Shown piece after piece: positions 19,257 to 29,446 of a stretch of 64,000 bases of DNA (within the stretch, counting starts at the first letter, position 1; every line of letters starts with the position of its first letter). The stretch is from Micromonospora inositola. GTDB taxonomy: Bacteria > Actinomycetota > Actinomycetes > Mycobacteriales > Micromonosporaceae. The notes beneath the pieces were generated by a model. It ran no database searches and had not been told where the DNA came from. It was given only the letters and a program-made list of their open reading frames with translations. Made by a program: the position numbers and the translations under genes. The stretch covers positions 1,054,001 to 1,118,000 of the forward strand of contig NZ_LT607754.1 in assembly GCF_900090285.1 (NCBI RefSeq), given 5' to 3'.

Positions 19257-19507
19257 GTCGAATTCTCGATCACTAGAGATGGATGGATCATCGGGGAGGA
19301 CAGCAGACAGCCTAGACCTCCGGCGGTGACGCTGGGCAACATCTTTCCCGTAGCGATCGGACCGCACAGCGTCACGAATGCCCTGGTGAGAGGGCTCGAA
19401 TATCTGCGGGACAGCAGGTAGATCGCGGTCGAACGCCGTCATCTGCCCCCCACCTCCTACAACGCGTAACCGTTTCGGCGGTCACGAAAACCCGGGCCGT
19501 CGTTCCG

Positions 19508-19552
19508 AATTGTCGCATTAGTCGCGACAATTAACTGCCGCTCCGACAATTA
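19508..19552. promoter_or_regulatory. Palindrome plus third half-site, candidate operator for the M20 gene
   Basis: AATTGTCGC (19508-19516), a 7-bp spacer and GCGACAATT (19524-19532) form a perfect 9-bp inverted repeat. The half-site CGACAATTA recurs as a direct repeat at 19544-19552, 19 bp further on, about two helical turns. The AT-rich core stands out from its surroundings. No regulator gene is adjacent. Confidence 0.5.
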
Positions 19553-19717
19553 GCCGACGACGCTCGGGGGCCGAACGACTCCCGACGGTGACATGATCGG
19601 CCGGTACGCGACCGCACAGGCTGTCCGTCCCGATCACCCGACCGGGTTTACCCGCATTCCCGATCCGCACACTCACGCGGGCGGCGGGCCCCACTGCCCC
19701 GGGGCCGGGCGGACGGG

Positions 19718-19735
19718 CCGGGCGACGTCGCCCGG
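19718..19735 (-). terminator. 18-bp perfect palindrome, possible terminator of the mutase gene
   Basis: CCGGGCGACGTCGCCCGG is a perfect palindrome about 100 nt past the mutase stop. It could form a hairpin on either strand. Confidence 0.3.
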
Positions 19736-19838
19736 GAGGTCCGCACCGCGCCTCCGCTCCGCGGAGAACACCGACTGTAGCGCCGCTCGACGACCTTCGG
19801 CGACGCCCGTTTTCGCAGCTCGGAAGCGCTGACGAGGA

Positions 19839-21422
<1,584 letters not shown>

Positions 21423-21496
21423 CACCGGATGGTAGGACGCGCCGGGACGTCGGTGGGTGAGGGATACCGCACACCCAGGTCAACGCAGATCGACGA

Positions 21497-21510
21497 CAGG
21501 TGAACACCTG
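21497..21510. promoter_or_regulatory. Inverted repeat between the mutase and kinase genes
   Basis: CAGGTGaaCACCTG is a perfect 6-2-6 inverted repeat in the 167-bp divergent intergenic region. It may be an operator for either gene; no dedicated regulator is adjacent. Confidence 0.3.
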
Positions 21511-21589
21511 GCCACATACCGTCGAGTTGGTAAACGTCGGCCGCGTCGGGTTTCGCATCGGCCGTCGGAACCAGCAAGATAGGGGGGTT

Positions 21590-23686
21590 GTGTCCCAGCC
21601 CCCCTCGATATCCCCCGGTGGCTTTTCTGTGACTCAGATCCCGACGTGGAGCGGCGGACCAGTCAGTCCCCCCAACGGACGTGCGGCACCCGGCACCACC
21701 ATCGGTGGTCGCTACTCGCTGCGGTCCCCGGTGGGCAACGGCGGCATGGGCACGGTCTGGCGCGCCACAGACACGCTGCTCCGCCGCGACGTGGCGGTCA
21801 AGGAGGTCGTCCTCCCGCCCGGGTTGGCCCCGAGCGACCGCGACGCGATGTACGAACGGACCCTGCGCGAGGCCCGCGCCGCCGCCGCGATCCAGCACCC
21901 CGCCGTGGTGCAGGTGTACGACGTGGTCACCGAGGGTGGCCGGCCGTGGATCGTGATGGAGCTGCTGGACGCCCGCAGCCTCGCCGACATGGTCATCGAG
22001 GACGGGCCGGTGGCGCCCCGCGCGGTCGCCAAGATCGGCATCGCCCTGCTCGGCGCCCTGGAGGTGGCGCACGCGATCGGCGTGCTGCACCGGGACGTCA
22101 AGCCGGCCAACGTGCTGATCTGCTCCGACGGTCGCTGCGTGCTGACCGACTTCGGGGTGGCCCGGATGCCCACCGACGTGCAGCTCACCACCCCCGGCAT
22201 GGTGCTCGGCTCACCGCACTTCATCTCGCCGGAACGGGCGATGGGCCAGGAGTTCGGACCGCCGAGCGACCTCTTCTCGTTGGGCGTCACGCTCTACACC
22301 GCGGTGGAGGGGCGTCCGCCGTTCGACAAGGGCGACCCGATCGAGACCATGCACTCCGTGGTCGAGGACCCGCCGGCCACGCCGCAGCGCAGCGGCCCGC
22401 TGACCCGGGTGCTGATGGGGCTGCTGGAGAAGGACCCGGCCCGCCGGCTGGACGTGCACACCGCGCGGGCGATGCTCCGCGAGCTGCTCGCCGGCCCGCT
22501 GACCAGCACCGCGACCGCGGTCAACTCGGTCACCGACCCGTACGCCGTGGTGCCGGTGCAGCGGCCGTCCGCGCCGCCGCCCCCGGCCGCGCCGGAGCCG
22601 AAGCCGAGCGGCCAGATCGGCGGCCGGGCCATGATCGGGCCGGGCGAGTCGCTGACCGACCGGCTCGCCGCCCTGCGCGGGGGCGAGCGCGCCGAGCCGG
22701 CCGGCGGGAGCGGCGCCGCGCTCGACGAGACCAGCGCGGACGCCCTGGCCGGTCCGCTGCACACGCCGACCGGGGCGATGCCCACCCCGGGGCGCGGCGG
22801 CACCGCATACGGCACCCCGGACGCGACCCAGCGGATCTCCCCCGACGCCACCCGGCGCCTCGGCCACGCGGCGCCGGAGGCCACCCAGCGGATCGGCACC
22901 GGCCACCCGGACGCCACCCAGCCGGTGTACGGCCGCGCCCTCGAGGCCACCCAGCCCGTGTACGGCGGCGGCCAGTGGTCGGTGCCGGGCACCGGGCAGC
23001 CGTGGACCTCGCCGGCCGACGCGTCCGGCGGTTCCGGCTCGGATGGCGCGCTGAAGGGCGCCGGCGGCAAGGTGGTCGGCGCCGTGAAGGGCTGGCCGCG
23101 CAAGATGCAGCTCGCCGCGGCCGGCGGGCTGGCGGTGCTGCTGCTGATCGGCGCGGTCGTGCTGTTCAGCGGCGACGGCGAGCCGAACCGGCAGATCGTC
23201 ACGTCACTGCCGAGCGCCACCGCGCCGGCCGGGCCGGGCGTGGAGATGCAGGAGCACTCGGCCAAGGGCGTCACCGTCCAGGTGCCGAAGGGTTGGGAGC
23301 GGAAGACCGGCGGGGTCTTCGTCGACTACGTCGACCCACAGGACAGCGGGCGCAAGGTGCGGATCCTCGCCGAGGCGTGGAGCGGCACCTCGGCCAGCTG
23401 GGCGCAATTCGCCTCGCGGAACCTCCGGGACAAGAGCAAGTCCTGCGCCGAGCCCTACAACCAGCTCTCGATGTCCCAGCAGCAGGAGCTCGCCGGCGAG
23501 CCGGCGGCCGAGTTCGAGTACACCTGCGGCGACGGCGCGACCAAGCGGCACGGCGTGTGGCGCGGAGCGGTGAAGGACGGCAAGGTCTACTCGTTCTACC
23601 TGACCGCCAACGATGCCGAGTTCGCCGCGAGCCGGCCGATCTTCGACGCGATGGCGAACTCGTTCCAGTTCAGCGGAGCCAACTGA
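21590..23686 (+). CDS. Transmembrane Ser/Thr protein kinase (PknB-like)
   Basis: About 698 aa. The kinase domain (residues 40-305) is complete: GNGGMGTV loop, AVKEV lysine, HRDVKPANV catalytic loop and DFG in LTDFGVAR. A Pro/Ala-rich juxtamembrane linker follows with five DATQ/EATQ-type repeats (about residues 410-460), whose threonines are plausible autophosphorylation or FHA-docking sites. One membrane helix (about residues 505-525) leads to an extracytoplasmic domain of about 140 residues with two cysteines and no PASTA repeat. GTG 21590 is chosen; GTG 21629 is possible, since both ribosome sites are weak. The ligand is unknown. Confidence 0.87.
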   Translation: MSQPPSISPGGFSVTQIPTWSGGPVSPPNGRAAPGTTIGGRYSLRSPVGNGGMGTVWRATDTLLRRDVAVKEVVLPPGLAPSDRDAMYERTLREARAAAAIQHPAVVQVYDVVTEGGRPWIVMELLDARSLADMVIEDGPVAPRAVAKIGIALLGALEVAHAIGVLHRDVKPANVLICSDGRCVLTDFGVARMPTDVQLTTPGMVLGSPHFISPERAMGQEFGPPSDLFSLGVTLYTAVEGRPPFDKGDPIETMHSVVEDPPATPQRSGPLTRVLMGLLEKDPARRLDVHTARAMLRELLAGPLTSTATAVNSVTDPYAVVPVQRPSAPPPPAAPEPKPSGQIGGRAMIGPGESLTDRLAALRGGERAEPAGGSGAALDETSADALAGPLHTPTGAMPTPGRGGTAYGTPDATQRISPDATRRLGHAAPEATQRIGTGHPDATQPVYGRALEATQPVYGGGQWSVPGTGQPWTSPADASGGSGSDGALKGAGGKVVGAVKGWPRKMQLAAAGGLAVLLLIGAVVLFSGDGEPNRQIVTSLPSATAPAGPGVEMQEHSAKGVTVQVPKGWERKTGGVFVDYVDPQDSGRKVRILAEAWSGTSASWAQFASRNLRDKSKSCAEPYNQLSMSQQQELAGEPAAEFEYTCGDGATKRHGVWRGAVKDGKVYSFYLTANDAEFAASRPIFDAMANSFQFSGAN

Positions 23687-23735
23687 GTCGAGGGCAACGG
23701 ACAGTGGTGATCCGCCGCCGTGCTATCAAGAGGCA

Positions 23736-25403
23736 ATGGCGGCGGAAACCACTGACTTTGACGAACTTCGCGAGCAGGCCCGGCGGTGGCTCGACGACGA
23801 CCCCGACCCGACCAGCCGGGATGAGCTGCGGATGGTCCTCGACGGGCTGCCGGCCAGCGCGCCGGAGCTCGCCGACCGGTTCGCCGGGCCGCTGACCTTC
23901 GGCACCGCCGGGCTGCGCGGCCCGCTGCGCGCCGGCCCGAACGGGATGAACCTCGCGGTGGTCACCCAGGCCGCCGCGGGGTTGGTCGGCTGGCTCGCCG
24001 CCCAGGGCGGGACCGGTCCGCTGGTGATCGGGTACGACGCCCGGTACGGTTCCCGGGCCTTCGCCGAGCGCACCGCGCAGGTGGCCACCGGGGCGGGGCG
24101 TCCCGCGCTGCTGCTGCCCCGGCCGCTGCCCACGCCGGTGCTCGCGTACGCGGTGCGGGCCCTCGGCGCGGTGGCCGGGGTGATGGTCACCGCCAGCCAC
24201 AACCCGCCGCAGGACAACGGCTACAAGGTCTACCTGGGCGCGCAGCTCGGCGGGGAACTCGGCGCGGGCGCGCAGATCGTGCCGCCGGCCGACGCCGGCA
24301 TCGAGGCGGCGATCCGGGCGGTCGGTCCGCTGGCGCAGGTGCCGCTCGGCCCGGCCGGCGAGGTGCTCGGCGACGACCTCGTCGCGTCGTACGTGGAGCG
24401 GGCCGCCGCGGTGATCGACCCGGACGGCCCCCGGGACCTGAAGGTGGCGTACACGCCGCTGCACGGGGTGGGCGGGGCGGTGCTGACCGCCGCCTTCGCC
24501 CGGGCCGGCTTCCCGGTGCCGGGGGTGGTGCCCGACCAGGCCGAGCCGGACCCGGCCTTCCCGACGGTGGGCTTCCCCAACCCGGAGGAGCCGGGCGCGG
24601 TGGACCGGCTGGTCGCGCTGGCCGACTCGACGGGTGCCGACCTCGCGATCGCCAACGACCCGGACGCCGACCGCTGTGCGGTGGCCATCCGCGACGATTC
24701 CGCCGGCTGGCGGATGCTGCGCGGGGACGAGGTGGGCGCGCTGCTCGCCGACCACCTGATGCGCCGGGGCGTGACCGGCCTGTACGCCACCACCATCGTG
24801 TCGTCGTCCCTGCTCCGGGCGATGTGCGTGGCCCGGGGCCTGCCGTACGACGAGACGCTGACCGGGTTCAAGTGGATCGTCCGGGCCGGTGGCGGGGCGG
24901 AGCCGCTGGTCTTCGGGTACGAGGAGGCGCTCGGCTACTGCGTGGCGCCGGAGCACGTCCGCGACAAGGACGGGATCACCGCCGCGCTGACCGTCGCCGA
25001 GCTGGCCGCCGGCCTGAAGGCGCAGGGCCGCACGCTCACCGACCGGCTCGACGAGCTGGCCGCCGAGTTCGGGGTGCACCACACCGACCAGCTCTCGGTG
25101 CGGGTGGAGGACCTGCGGGTGATCGCCGAGATGATGACCCGAATCCGGGCGGCCACCCCGACGAGCCTGCTCGGGCACCCGGTCACCGAGGCGACGGACC
25201 TGCTGCCCGAGGCCGACGTGGTGATCCTGCACACCGACGCGGCCCGGGTGGTGATCCGCCCCTCGGGCACCGAGCCGAAGCTGAAGGCGTACCTGGAGGT
25301 GGTGGAGCCGGTCGCGGACGCCGACGTGCCCGGGGCCCGGCAGCGTGCGGCCGCCGCGATCTCGGCGCTCCGCAGCGAGATTGCCACCGCCCTCGGCGTC
25401 TGA
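23736..25403 (+). CDS. Phospho-sugar mutase (phosphoglucomutase/phosphomannomutase family)
   Basis: About 555 aa with all four alpha-D-phosphohexomutase signatures: active-site phosphoserine in VTASHNPPQDNGYKVY, metal loop NDPDADRCAV, sugar loop GYEEALGY and phosphate loop RPSGTEPKLKAY. The length and FGTAGLRG start match the PGM2/PmmB branch, which converts hexose or pentose 1- and 6/5-phosphates. In this salvage-rich window a phosphopentomutase-like role linking DeoA or Add products to DeoC is conceivable, but only by context. ATG 23736 follows AAGAGG closely. It lies 49 bp after the kinase gene, probably in the same transcript. Confidence 0.88.
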   Translation: MAAETTDFDELREQARRWLDDDPDPTSRDELRMVLDGLPASAPELADRFAGPLTFGTAGLRGPLRAGPNGMNLAVVTQAAAGLVGWLAAQGGTGPLVIGYDARYGSRAFAERTAQVATGAGRPALLLPRPLPTPVLAYAVRALGAVAGVMVTASHNPPQDNGYKVYLGAQLGGELGAGAQIVPPADAGIEAAIRAVGPLAQVPLGPAGEVLGDDLVASYVERAAAVIDPDGPRDLKVAYTPLHGVGGAVLTAAFARAGFPVPGVVPDQAEPDPAFPTVGFPNPEEPGAVDRLVALADSTGADLAIANDPDADRCAVAIRDDSAGWRMLRGDEVGALLADHLMRRGVTGLYATTIVSSSLLRAMCVARGLPYDETLTGFKWIVRAGGGAEPLVFGYEEALGYCVAPEHVRDKDGITAALTVAELAAGLKAQGRTLTDRLDELAAEFGVHHTDQLSVRVEDLRVIAEMMTRIRAATPTSLLGHPVTEATDLLPEADVVILHTDAARVVIRPSGTEPKLKAYLEVVEPVADADVPGARQRAAAAISALRSEIATALGV

Positions 25404-25407
25404 CGGC

Positions 25408-25438
25408 GGTCCCGGGCGCCGTCGCGGCGCCCGGGACC
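25408..25438. terminator. 13-bp GC hairpin between convergent genes
   Basis: GGTCCCGGGCGCC and its exact complement around a 5-nt loop start 5 nt after the mutase stop, facing the convergent GPP34 gene. A bidirectional terminator is likely. Confidence 0.75.
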
Positions 25439-25506
25439 ACTCCCACCGCGCCGTGCCGGCGTCCGCGGCGCCCGCCGGAGGGCCGACGCCGCCCGCCCGC
25501 CGAGGG

Positions 25507-26184
25507 TCAGGCGCGCTTGCCCAGGGCGGCGTCGACGGCTTTGCCCAGGGCGGCGACGACCAGGCCGACCGAGGGGCGGACCACGGAGTCGTCCAGGCTC
25601 ACGTTGCCGGAGAAGCCGGCGCTGCCGGCGATCTCCTCCAGCCGGCGGCGGGCGTCCCGGGCCTCGTCGCCGGTCAACCCCAGCGCCGGCTCCATCCGCA
25701 GCACGGCCACCAGGGTGGCGAGTGCGGCGGTCCGCTCGTCCGGCAGCTGCCCGTTGGTCAGCGCCTCGGCCAGCCGGCGGCGGATGTCCACCTCCACCGA
25801 GGCGTCCGCCACCGGGTAGCGGTGCACGTGGATGAAGCCCAGCTCGGTCTCGTCGACGTCCCGGACCACGCCCTGGCCGCACAGGTCGCCGAGGATCCGG
25901 TCGCGCAGGCCGTGCCGCAGCCGCTGCACCCAGGAGGACGGCGTGTGCGGGGTGTCGGCGGCGATCCGGGCGAGGACCTCGTCGGCGACCGGCACGCCGG
26001 TGGGCGCCGGGTCGGTCACCGCCAGGGAACCCTCGGCGTACGCGATCCGGCCGGCCAGGGCCAGCTCGATCAGCACCGCGGCGGCCATCCCGAGGTCGAG
26101 GCTGATCCGCGGCATGGTCGCCTTGCCGGTTTCGTCGTCATAGGCGAGGAGCAGCAACTCTTCGGCGAGCGCAACACCAGTCAT
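25507..26184 (-). CDS. GPP34 (GOLPH3/Vps74-like) family protein
   Basis: 225 aa, helical, beginning ALAEELLLLAYDDETGKA and continuing with DLGMAAAVLIELALAGRI, the pattern of the GPP34 family. The eukaryotic members bind PI4P and retain glycosyltransferases in the Golgi. Actinobacterial homologues are common and of unknown function; membrane-lipid binding is only an inference. ATG 26184 is used, since the 26 preceding in-frame residues are not family-like. It is a single gene between the convergent mutase and the co-directional upp gene. Confidence 0.78.
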   Translation of the reverse strand: MTGVALAEELLLLAYDDETGKATMPRISLDLGMAAAVLIELALAGRIAYAEGSLAVTDPAPTGVPVADEVLARIAADTPHTPSSWVQRLRHGLRDRILGDLCGQGVVRDVDETELGFIHVHRYPVADASVEVDIRRRLAEALTNGQLPDERTAALATLVAVLRMEPALGLTGDEARDARRRLEEIAGSAGFSGNVSLDDSVVRPSVGLVVAALGKAVDAALGKRA

Positions 26185-26246
26185 GGCCCGAGACGGTAGC
26201 GGTTGTCCGCATCCCCCCGCACGGCAACTCGCCCGGTCGACCCGTC

Positions 26247-26272
26247 CGGCCCGCCGGGTCATCGGCGGGCCG
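26247..26272 (-). terminator. 9-bp hairpin downstream of upp
   Basis: CGGCCCGCC and its complement around an 8-nt loop lie 11 nt past the upp stop on the minus strand. Probable terminator. Confidence 0.55.
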
Positions 26273-26282
26273 ACCGGTCCGG

Positions 26283-26915
26283 TCAGAAGCGGGGCATGCC
26301 GCCGAACTGGCGGTCGCCCGCGTCACCGAGGCCGGGGACGATGAACATCCGGTCGTTGAGGCCCTCGTCGATCGAGGCGGTGACCAGGCGCAGCGGCAGG
26401 CCCGACTTCTTCAGCCGTTCGATGCCGGCCGGGGCGGCCAGCACGCAGAGCACCGTGATGTCGGTGCAGCCGCGGTCGGCGAGCAGCCGGCAGCCGTGCT
26501 CCAGCGAGCCGCCGGTGGCCAGCATCGGGTCGAGCACCAGCACCGGCAGGCCGGTCAGGTCGCGGGGCAGTGACTCCATGTACGCGCGCGGCTCGTACGT
26601 CCGCTCGTCACGGGCCAGCCCGACGAAGCCCATCGAGGACTCCGGCAGCAGGCCGAGCGCGGCGTCGGCCATGCCGAGGCCGGCCCGCAGCACCGGCACC
26701 AGCAGCGGCGGGTTGGCCAGCCGGGTGCCCTCGGCGTTGGTGACCGGGGTCTGGATCGGGTACTTCTCGACCGGGAAGGAGCGCGCGGCCTCGTACACCA
26801 GCATGGTGGTGAGTTCGTGCAGCGCGGCCCGGAATGTCGACGAGTCGGTCCGGGCGTCCCGCATGGCGGTCAGCCGCGACTGGGCGAGCGGGTGGTCAAT
26901 GACGTGTACGTCCAC
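26283..26915 (-). CDS. upp: Uracil phosphoribosyltransferase
   Basis: 210 aa, full length for the family. It makes UMP from uracil and PRPP. The PRPP-binding segment [17 protein letters not shown], the uracil-binding C-terminus ([15 protein letters not shown]) and the [12 protein letters not shown] segment are all intact. The start is GTG 26915. It diverges from deoC, 134 bp away, and these two form the first of several pyrimidine and nucleoside salvage loci in the window. Confidence 0.95.
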   Translation of the reverse strand: MDVHVIDHPLAQSRLTAMRDARTDSSTFRAALHELTTMLVYEAARSFPVEKYPIQTPVTNAEGTRLANPPLLVPVLRAGLGMADAALGLLPESSMGFVGLARDERTYEPRAYMESLPRDLTGLPVLVLDPMLATGGSLEHGCRLLADRGCTDITVLCVLAAPAGIERLKKSGLPLRLVTASIDEGLNDRMFIVPGLGDAGDRQFGGMPRF

Positions 26916-27049
26916 GATCGCTCAACCTACCGGTCCGCGCGCGTCGGCACTGCGGGTGCCGGCTGACCAGCGACGCCGCTCACGCGGCGCCGCCGACGGT
27001 GTCCAGGTGACCAAGATCACTCGACGCGCGGATGCGTAGTATTCGAGGC

Positions 27050-28009
27050 ATGACGGCGACAGCGACGTCGGCCCGGTCGGACCTCTCCGAGCTGGGACGA
27101 TCCGAGACCGCTCTGCGGACCTTCCTGCACGGCCTGCCCGGCGTGGACCAGGTGGGCGCGGAGCAGCGGGCGGCACAGCTCGGCACCCGCTCCATCAAGA
27201 CCACCGCCAAGGCCCAGGCCATCGACCTGGCGATCCGAATGGTCGACCTGACCACCCTCGAAGGAGCGGACACCCCCGGCAAGGTGCGGGCGCTCGCCGC
27301 CAAGGCGGTTCGCCCCGACCCGGCGGACCCGTCCTGCCCGCACGTCGGCGCGGTCTGCGTCTACCCCTCGATGGTCCCGTACGTGGCCGAGGTGCTGCGC
27401 GGCAGCGGCGTGCACCTGGCCAGCGTGGCGACCGCCTTCCCGTCCGGCCAGGCGCCGCTGGAGATCAAGCTGGCGGACGTCCGGGCAGCCGTCGAGGCCG
27501 GCGCCGACGAGATCGACATGGTGATCAACCGGGGCACGTTCCTGGCCGGACGCTACAAGGAGGTCTACGACGAGATCGTGGCCACCAAGGAGGCCTGCGG
27601 GGCCGCCCATCTCAAGGTGATCCTGGAGACCAGCGAGCTGGCCACCTACGACAACGTGCGCCGGGCCTCCTGGCTGGCCATGCTGGCCGGCGGCGACTTC
27701 ATCAAGACCTCCACCGGCAAGGTCCCGATCGCCGCGACGATGCCGGTGACCCTGGTGATGCTGGAGGCGGTCCGCGACTTCCGCGCCGCCACCGGACGGC
27801 AGGTCGGCGTGAAGCCGGCCGGCGGCATCCGGACCACCAAGGACGCGATCAAGTACCTGGTCATGGTCAACGAGACCGTCGGCGCGGACTGGCTGGACCC
27901 GGACTGGTTCCGGTTCGGCGCGTCCAGCCTGCTGAACGACCTGCTCATGCAGCGCACCAAACTGACGACCGGCGTCTACTCCGGTCCCGACTACTTCACC
28001 CTGGACTGA
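27050..28009 (+). CDS. deoC: Deoxyribose-phosphate aldolase
   Basis: 319 aa, the long DeoC type. It cleaves deoxyribose 5-phosphate to glyceraldehyde 3-phosphate and acetaldehyde. The Schiff-base lysine is Lys219 in FIKTSTGK, with the second conserved lysine in GVKPAGGIRT. ATG 27050 has TAGTAT (27037-27042) exactly 7 nt upstream and no ribosome site, so the transcript is probably leaderless. The ALDH gene follows after 6 nt, so deoC and the two ALDH genes should be one operon that can remove the acetaldehyde. Confidence 0.95.
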   Translation: MTATATSARSDLSELGRSETALRTFLHGLPGVDQVGAEQRAAQLGTRSIKTTAKAQAIDLAIRMVDLTTLEGADTPGKVRALAAKAVRPDPADPSCPHVGAVCVYPSMVPYVAEVLRGSGVHLASVATAFPSGQAPLEIKLADVRAAVEAGADEIDMVINRGTFLAGRYKEVYDEIVATKEACGAAHLKVILETSELATYDNVRRASWLAMLAGGDFIKTSTGKVPIAATMPVTLVMLEAVRDFRAATGRQVGVKPAGGIRTTKDAIKYLVMVNETVGADWLDPDWFRFGASSLLNDLLMQRTKLTTGVYSGPDYFTLD

Positions 28010-28015
28010 GAGCCG

Positions 28016-29446
28016 ATGTTCGAATACGCGCCCGCCCCCGAGTCCCGCTCGGTGGTGGATCTGAAAGCCTCCTACGGGCTGTTCATCAACGGGGAATTCG
28101 TCGACCCCACCGACGGCGGCAGCTTCAAGTCGATCAACCCGGCCTCCGAGGAGGTCCTCGCGGAGGTCGCCGAGGCCGGCAGCCAGGACGTGGACCGCGC
28201 GGTCCGTGCCGCCCGGGAGGCGTACGACAAGGTCTGGGGTCCGATGCCGGGCCGCGACCGGGCCAAGTACCTGTTCCGGATCGCTCGGATCATCCAGGAG
28301 CGCTCCCGCGAGCTGGCCGTGCTGGAGTCGCTGGACAACGGCAAGCCGATCAAGGAGTCCCGCGACGTCGACGTGCCGCTGGTCGCCGCGCACTTCTTCT
28401 ACTACGCCGGCTGGGCCGACAAGCTGGAGCACGCGGGCTTCGGGCCGAACGCGCGGCCGCTCGGCGTCGCGGCGCAGGTCATCCCGTGGAACTTTCCGCT
28501 GCTGATGCTGGCCTGGAAGATCGCCCCGGCCCTCGCCGCCGGCAACACGGTGGTGCTGAAGCCGGCCGAGACCACCCCGCTGACCGCGCTGCTGTTCGCC
28601 GAGATCTGCCAGCAGGCCGACCTGCCGGCCGGCGTGGTCAACATCGTCACCGGCGCCGGCGACACCGGCCGTGCCCTGGTCGAGCACCCGGGCGTGGACA
28701 AGGTCGCCTTCACCGGCTCCACCGAGGTCGGCCGCGCGATCGCCCGGTCGGTCGCCGGCACCCGCAAGAAGCTCACCCTGGAGCTCGGCGGCAAGGCCGC
28801 CAACGTCGTCTTCGACGACGCCCCGATCGACCAGGCCGTCGAGGGGATCGTCAACGGCATCTTCTTCAACCAGGGGCACGTCTGCTGCGCCGGCTCCCGG
28901 CTGCTGGTCCAGGAGTCGGTCGCCGACCGGGTGCTGGAGTCGCTGAAGCGGCGGATGGCCCAGCTGCGGGTCGGCGACCCGCTGGACAAGAACACCGACA
29001 TCGGCGCGATCAACTCGGCCGCCCAGCTGGCGCGGATCCGCGAGCTCTCCGACGCCGGCTCCGCCGAGGGCGCCGAGCGCTGGTCGCCGCCGTGCGAGCT
29101 GCCCGACCGGGGCTTCTGGTTCGCGCCGACGATCTTCACCGGGGTCACCCAGGCGCACCGGATCGCCCGGGAGGAGATCTTCGGCCCGGTGCTGTCGGTG
29201 CTCACCTTCCGCACCCCGGCCGAGGCCGTGGAGAAGGCGAACAACACGCCGTACGGGCTGTCGGCCGGGATCTGGACCGACAAGGGCTCCCGGATCCTCT
29301 GGATGGCCGACCGGCTCCGCGCCGGCGTGGTCTGGGCCAACACGTTCAACAAGTTCGACCCCACCTCGCCGTTCGGCGGGTACAAGGAGTCGGGCTACGG
29401 TCGCGAGGGCGGCCGGCACGGGCTGGAGGGCTACCTCAATGTCTGA
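28016..29446 (+). CDS. Aldehyde dehydrogenase, catalytic half of an ALDH16-like pair
   Basis: 476 aa with a complete ALDH fold: substrate-channel Asn in PWNFPLLM, the NAD loop FTGSTEVGRAI, general-base Glu in LELGGKAANVV, nucleophile Cys in NQGHVCCAGSR and EEIFGPVLSV. It follows deoC after 6 nt and overlaps the next ALDH-like gene by 8 bp. Together the two resemble the halves of single-chain ALDH16, whose second domain lacks the catalytic Cys. Acetaldehyde from DeoC is the obvious substrate by context. Confidence 0.9.
   Translation: MFEYAPAPESRSVVDLKASYGLFINGEFVDPTDGGSFKSINPASEEVLAEVAEAGSQDVDRAVRAAREAYDKVWGPMPGRDRAKYLFRIARIIQERSRELAVLESLDNGKPIKESRDVDVPLVAAHFFYYAGWADKLEHAGFGPNARPLGVAAQVIPWNFPLLMLAWKIAPALAAGNTVVLKPAETTPLTALLFAEICQQADLPAGVVNIVTGAGDTGRALVEHPGVDKVAFTGSTEVGRAIARSVAGTRKKLTLELGGKAANVVFDDAPIDQAVEGIVNGIFFNQGHVCCAGSRLLVQESVADRVLESLKRRMAQLRVGDPLDKNTDIGAINSAAQLARIRELSDAGSAEGAERWSPPCELPDRGFWFAPTIFTGVTQAHRIAREEIFGPVLSVLTFRTPAEAVEKANNTPYGLSAGIWTDKGSRILWMADRLRAGVVWANTFNKFDPTSPFGGYKESGYGREGGRHGLEGYLNV

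Larger units (their letters stand above)
19257..19838. other. Long, relatively AT-rich region upstream of the M20 gene
   Basis: About 580 bp with no convincing gene. The part from 19257 to 19442 is open in the M20 frame, but with non-native codon use (CTA, ATA, GTT present), and begins at an ATG with strong AGGAGG. Around 19500-19555 there is a palindrome and repeated half-sites. The rest, up to the mutase stop at 19839, carries a GC palindrome that may terminate the mutase transcript. Confidence 0.5.

Noticed and set aside
19256..19442. 62-codon N-terminal extension of the M20 amidohydrolase
   Set aside because: Good AGGAGG at its ATG, but third-position GC of roughly 58% and rare codons (CTA, ATA) against more than 90% in neighbours; family homology starts later. 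Kept as a finding, not as coding sequence.
21423..21589. Cobalamin riboswitch upstream of the B12-dependent mutase
   Set aside because: No B12-box consensus seen, and the mutase start looks leaderless.
22800..22990. Repeats in the kinase gene as a CRISPR-like or mobile repeat
   Set aside because: Units are short, variable and in frame; they encode protein repeats.
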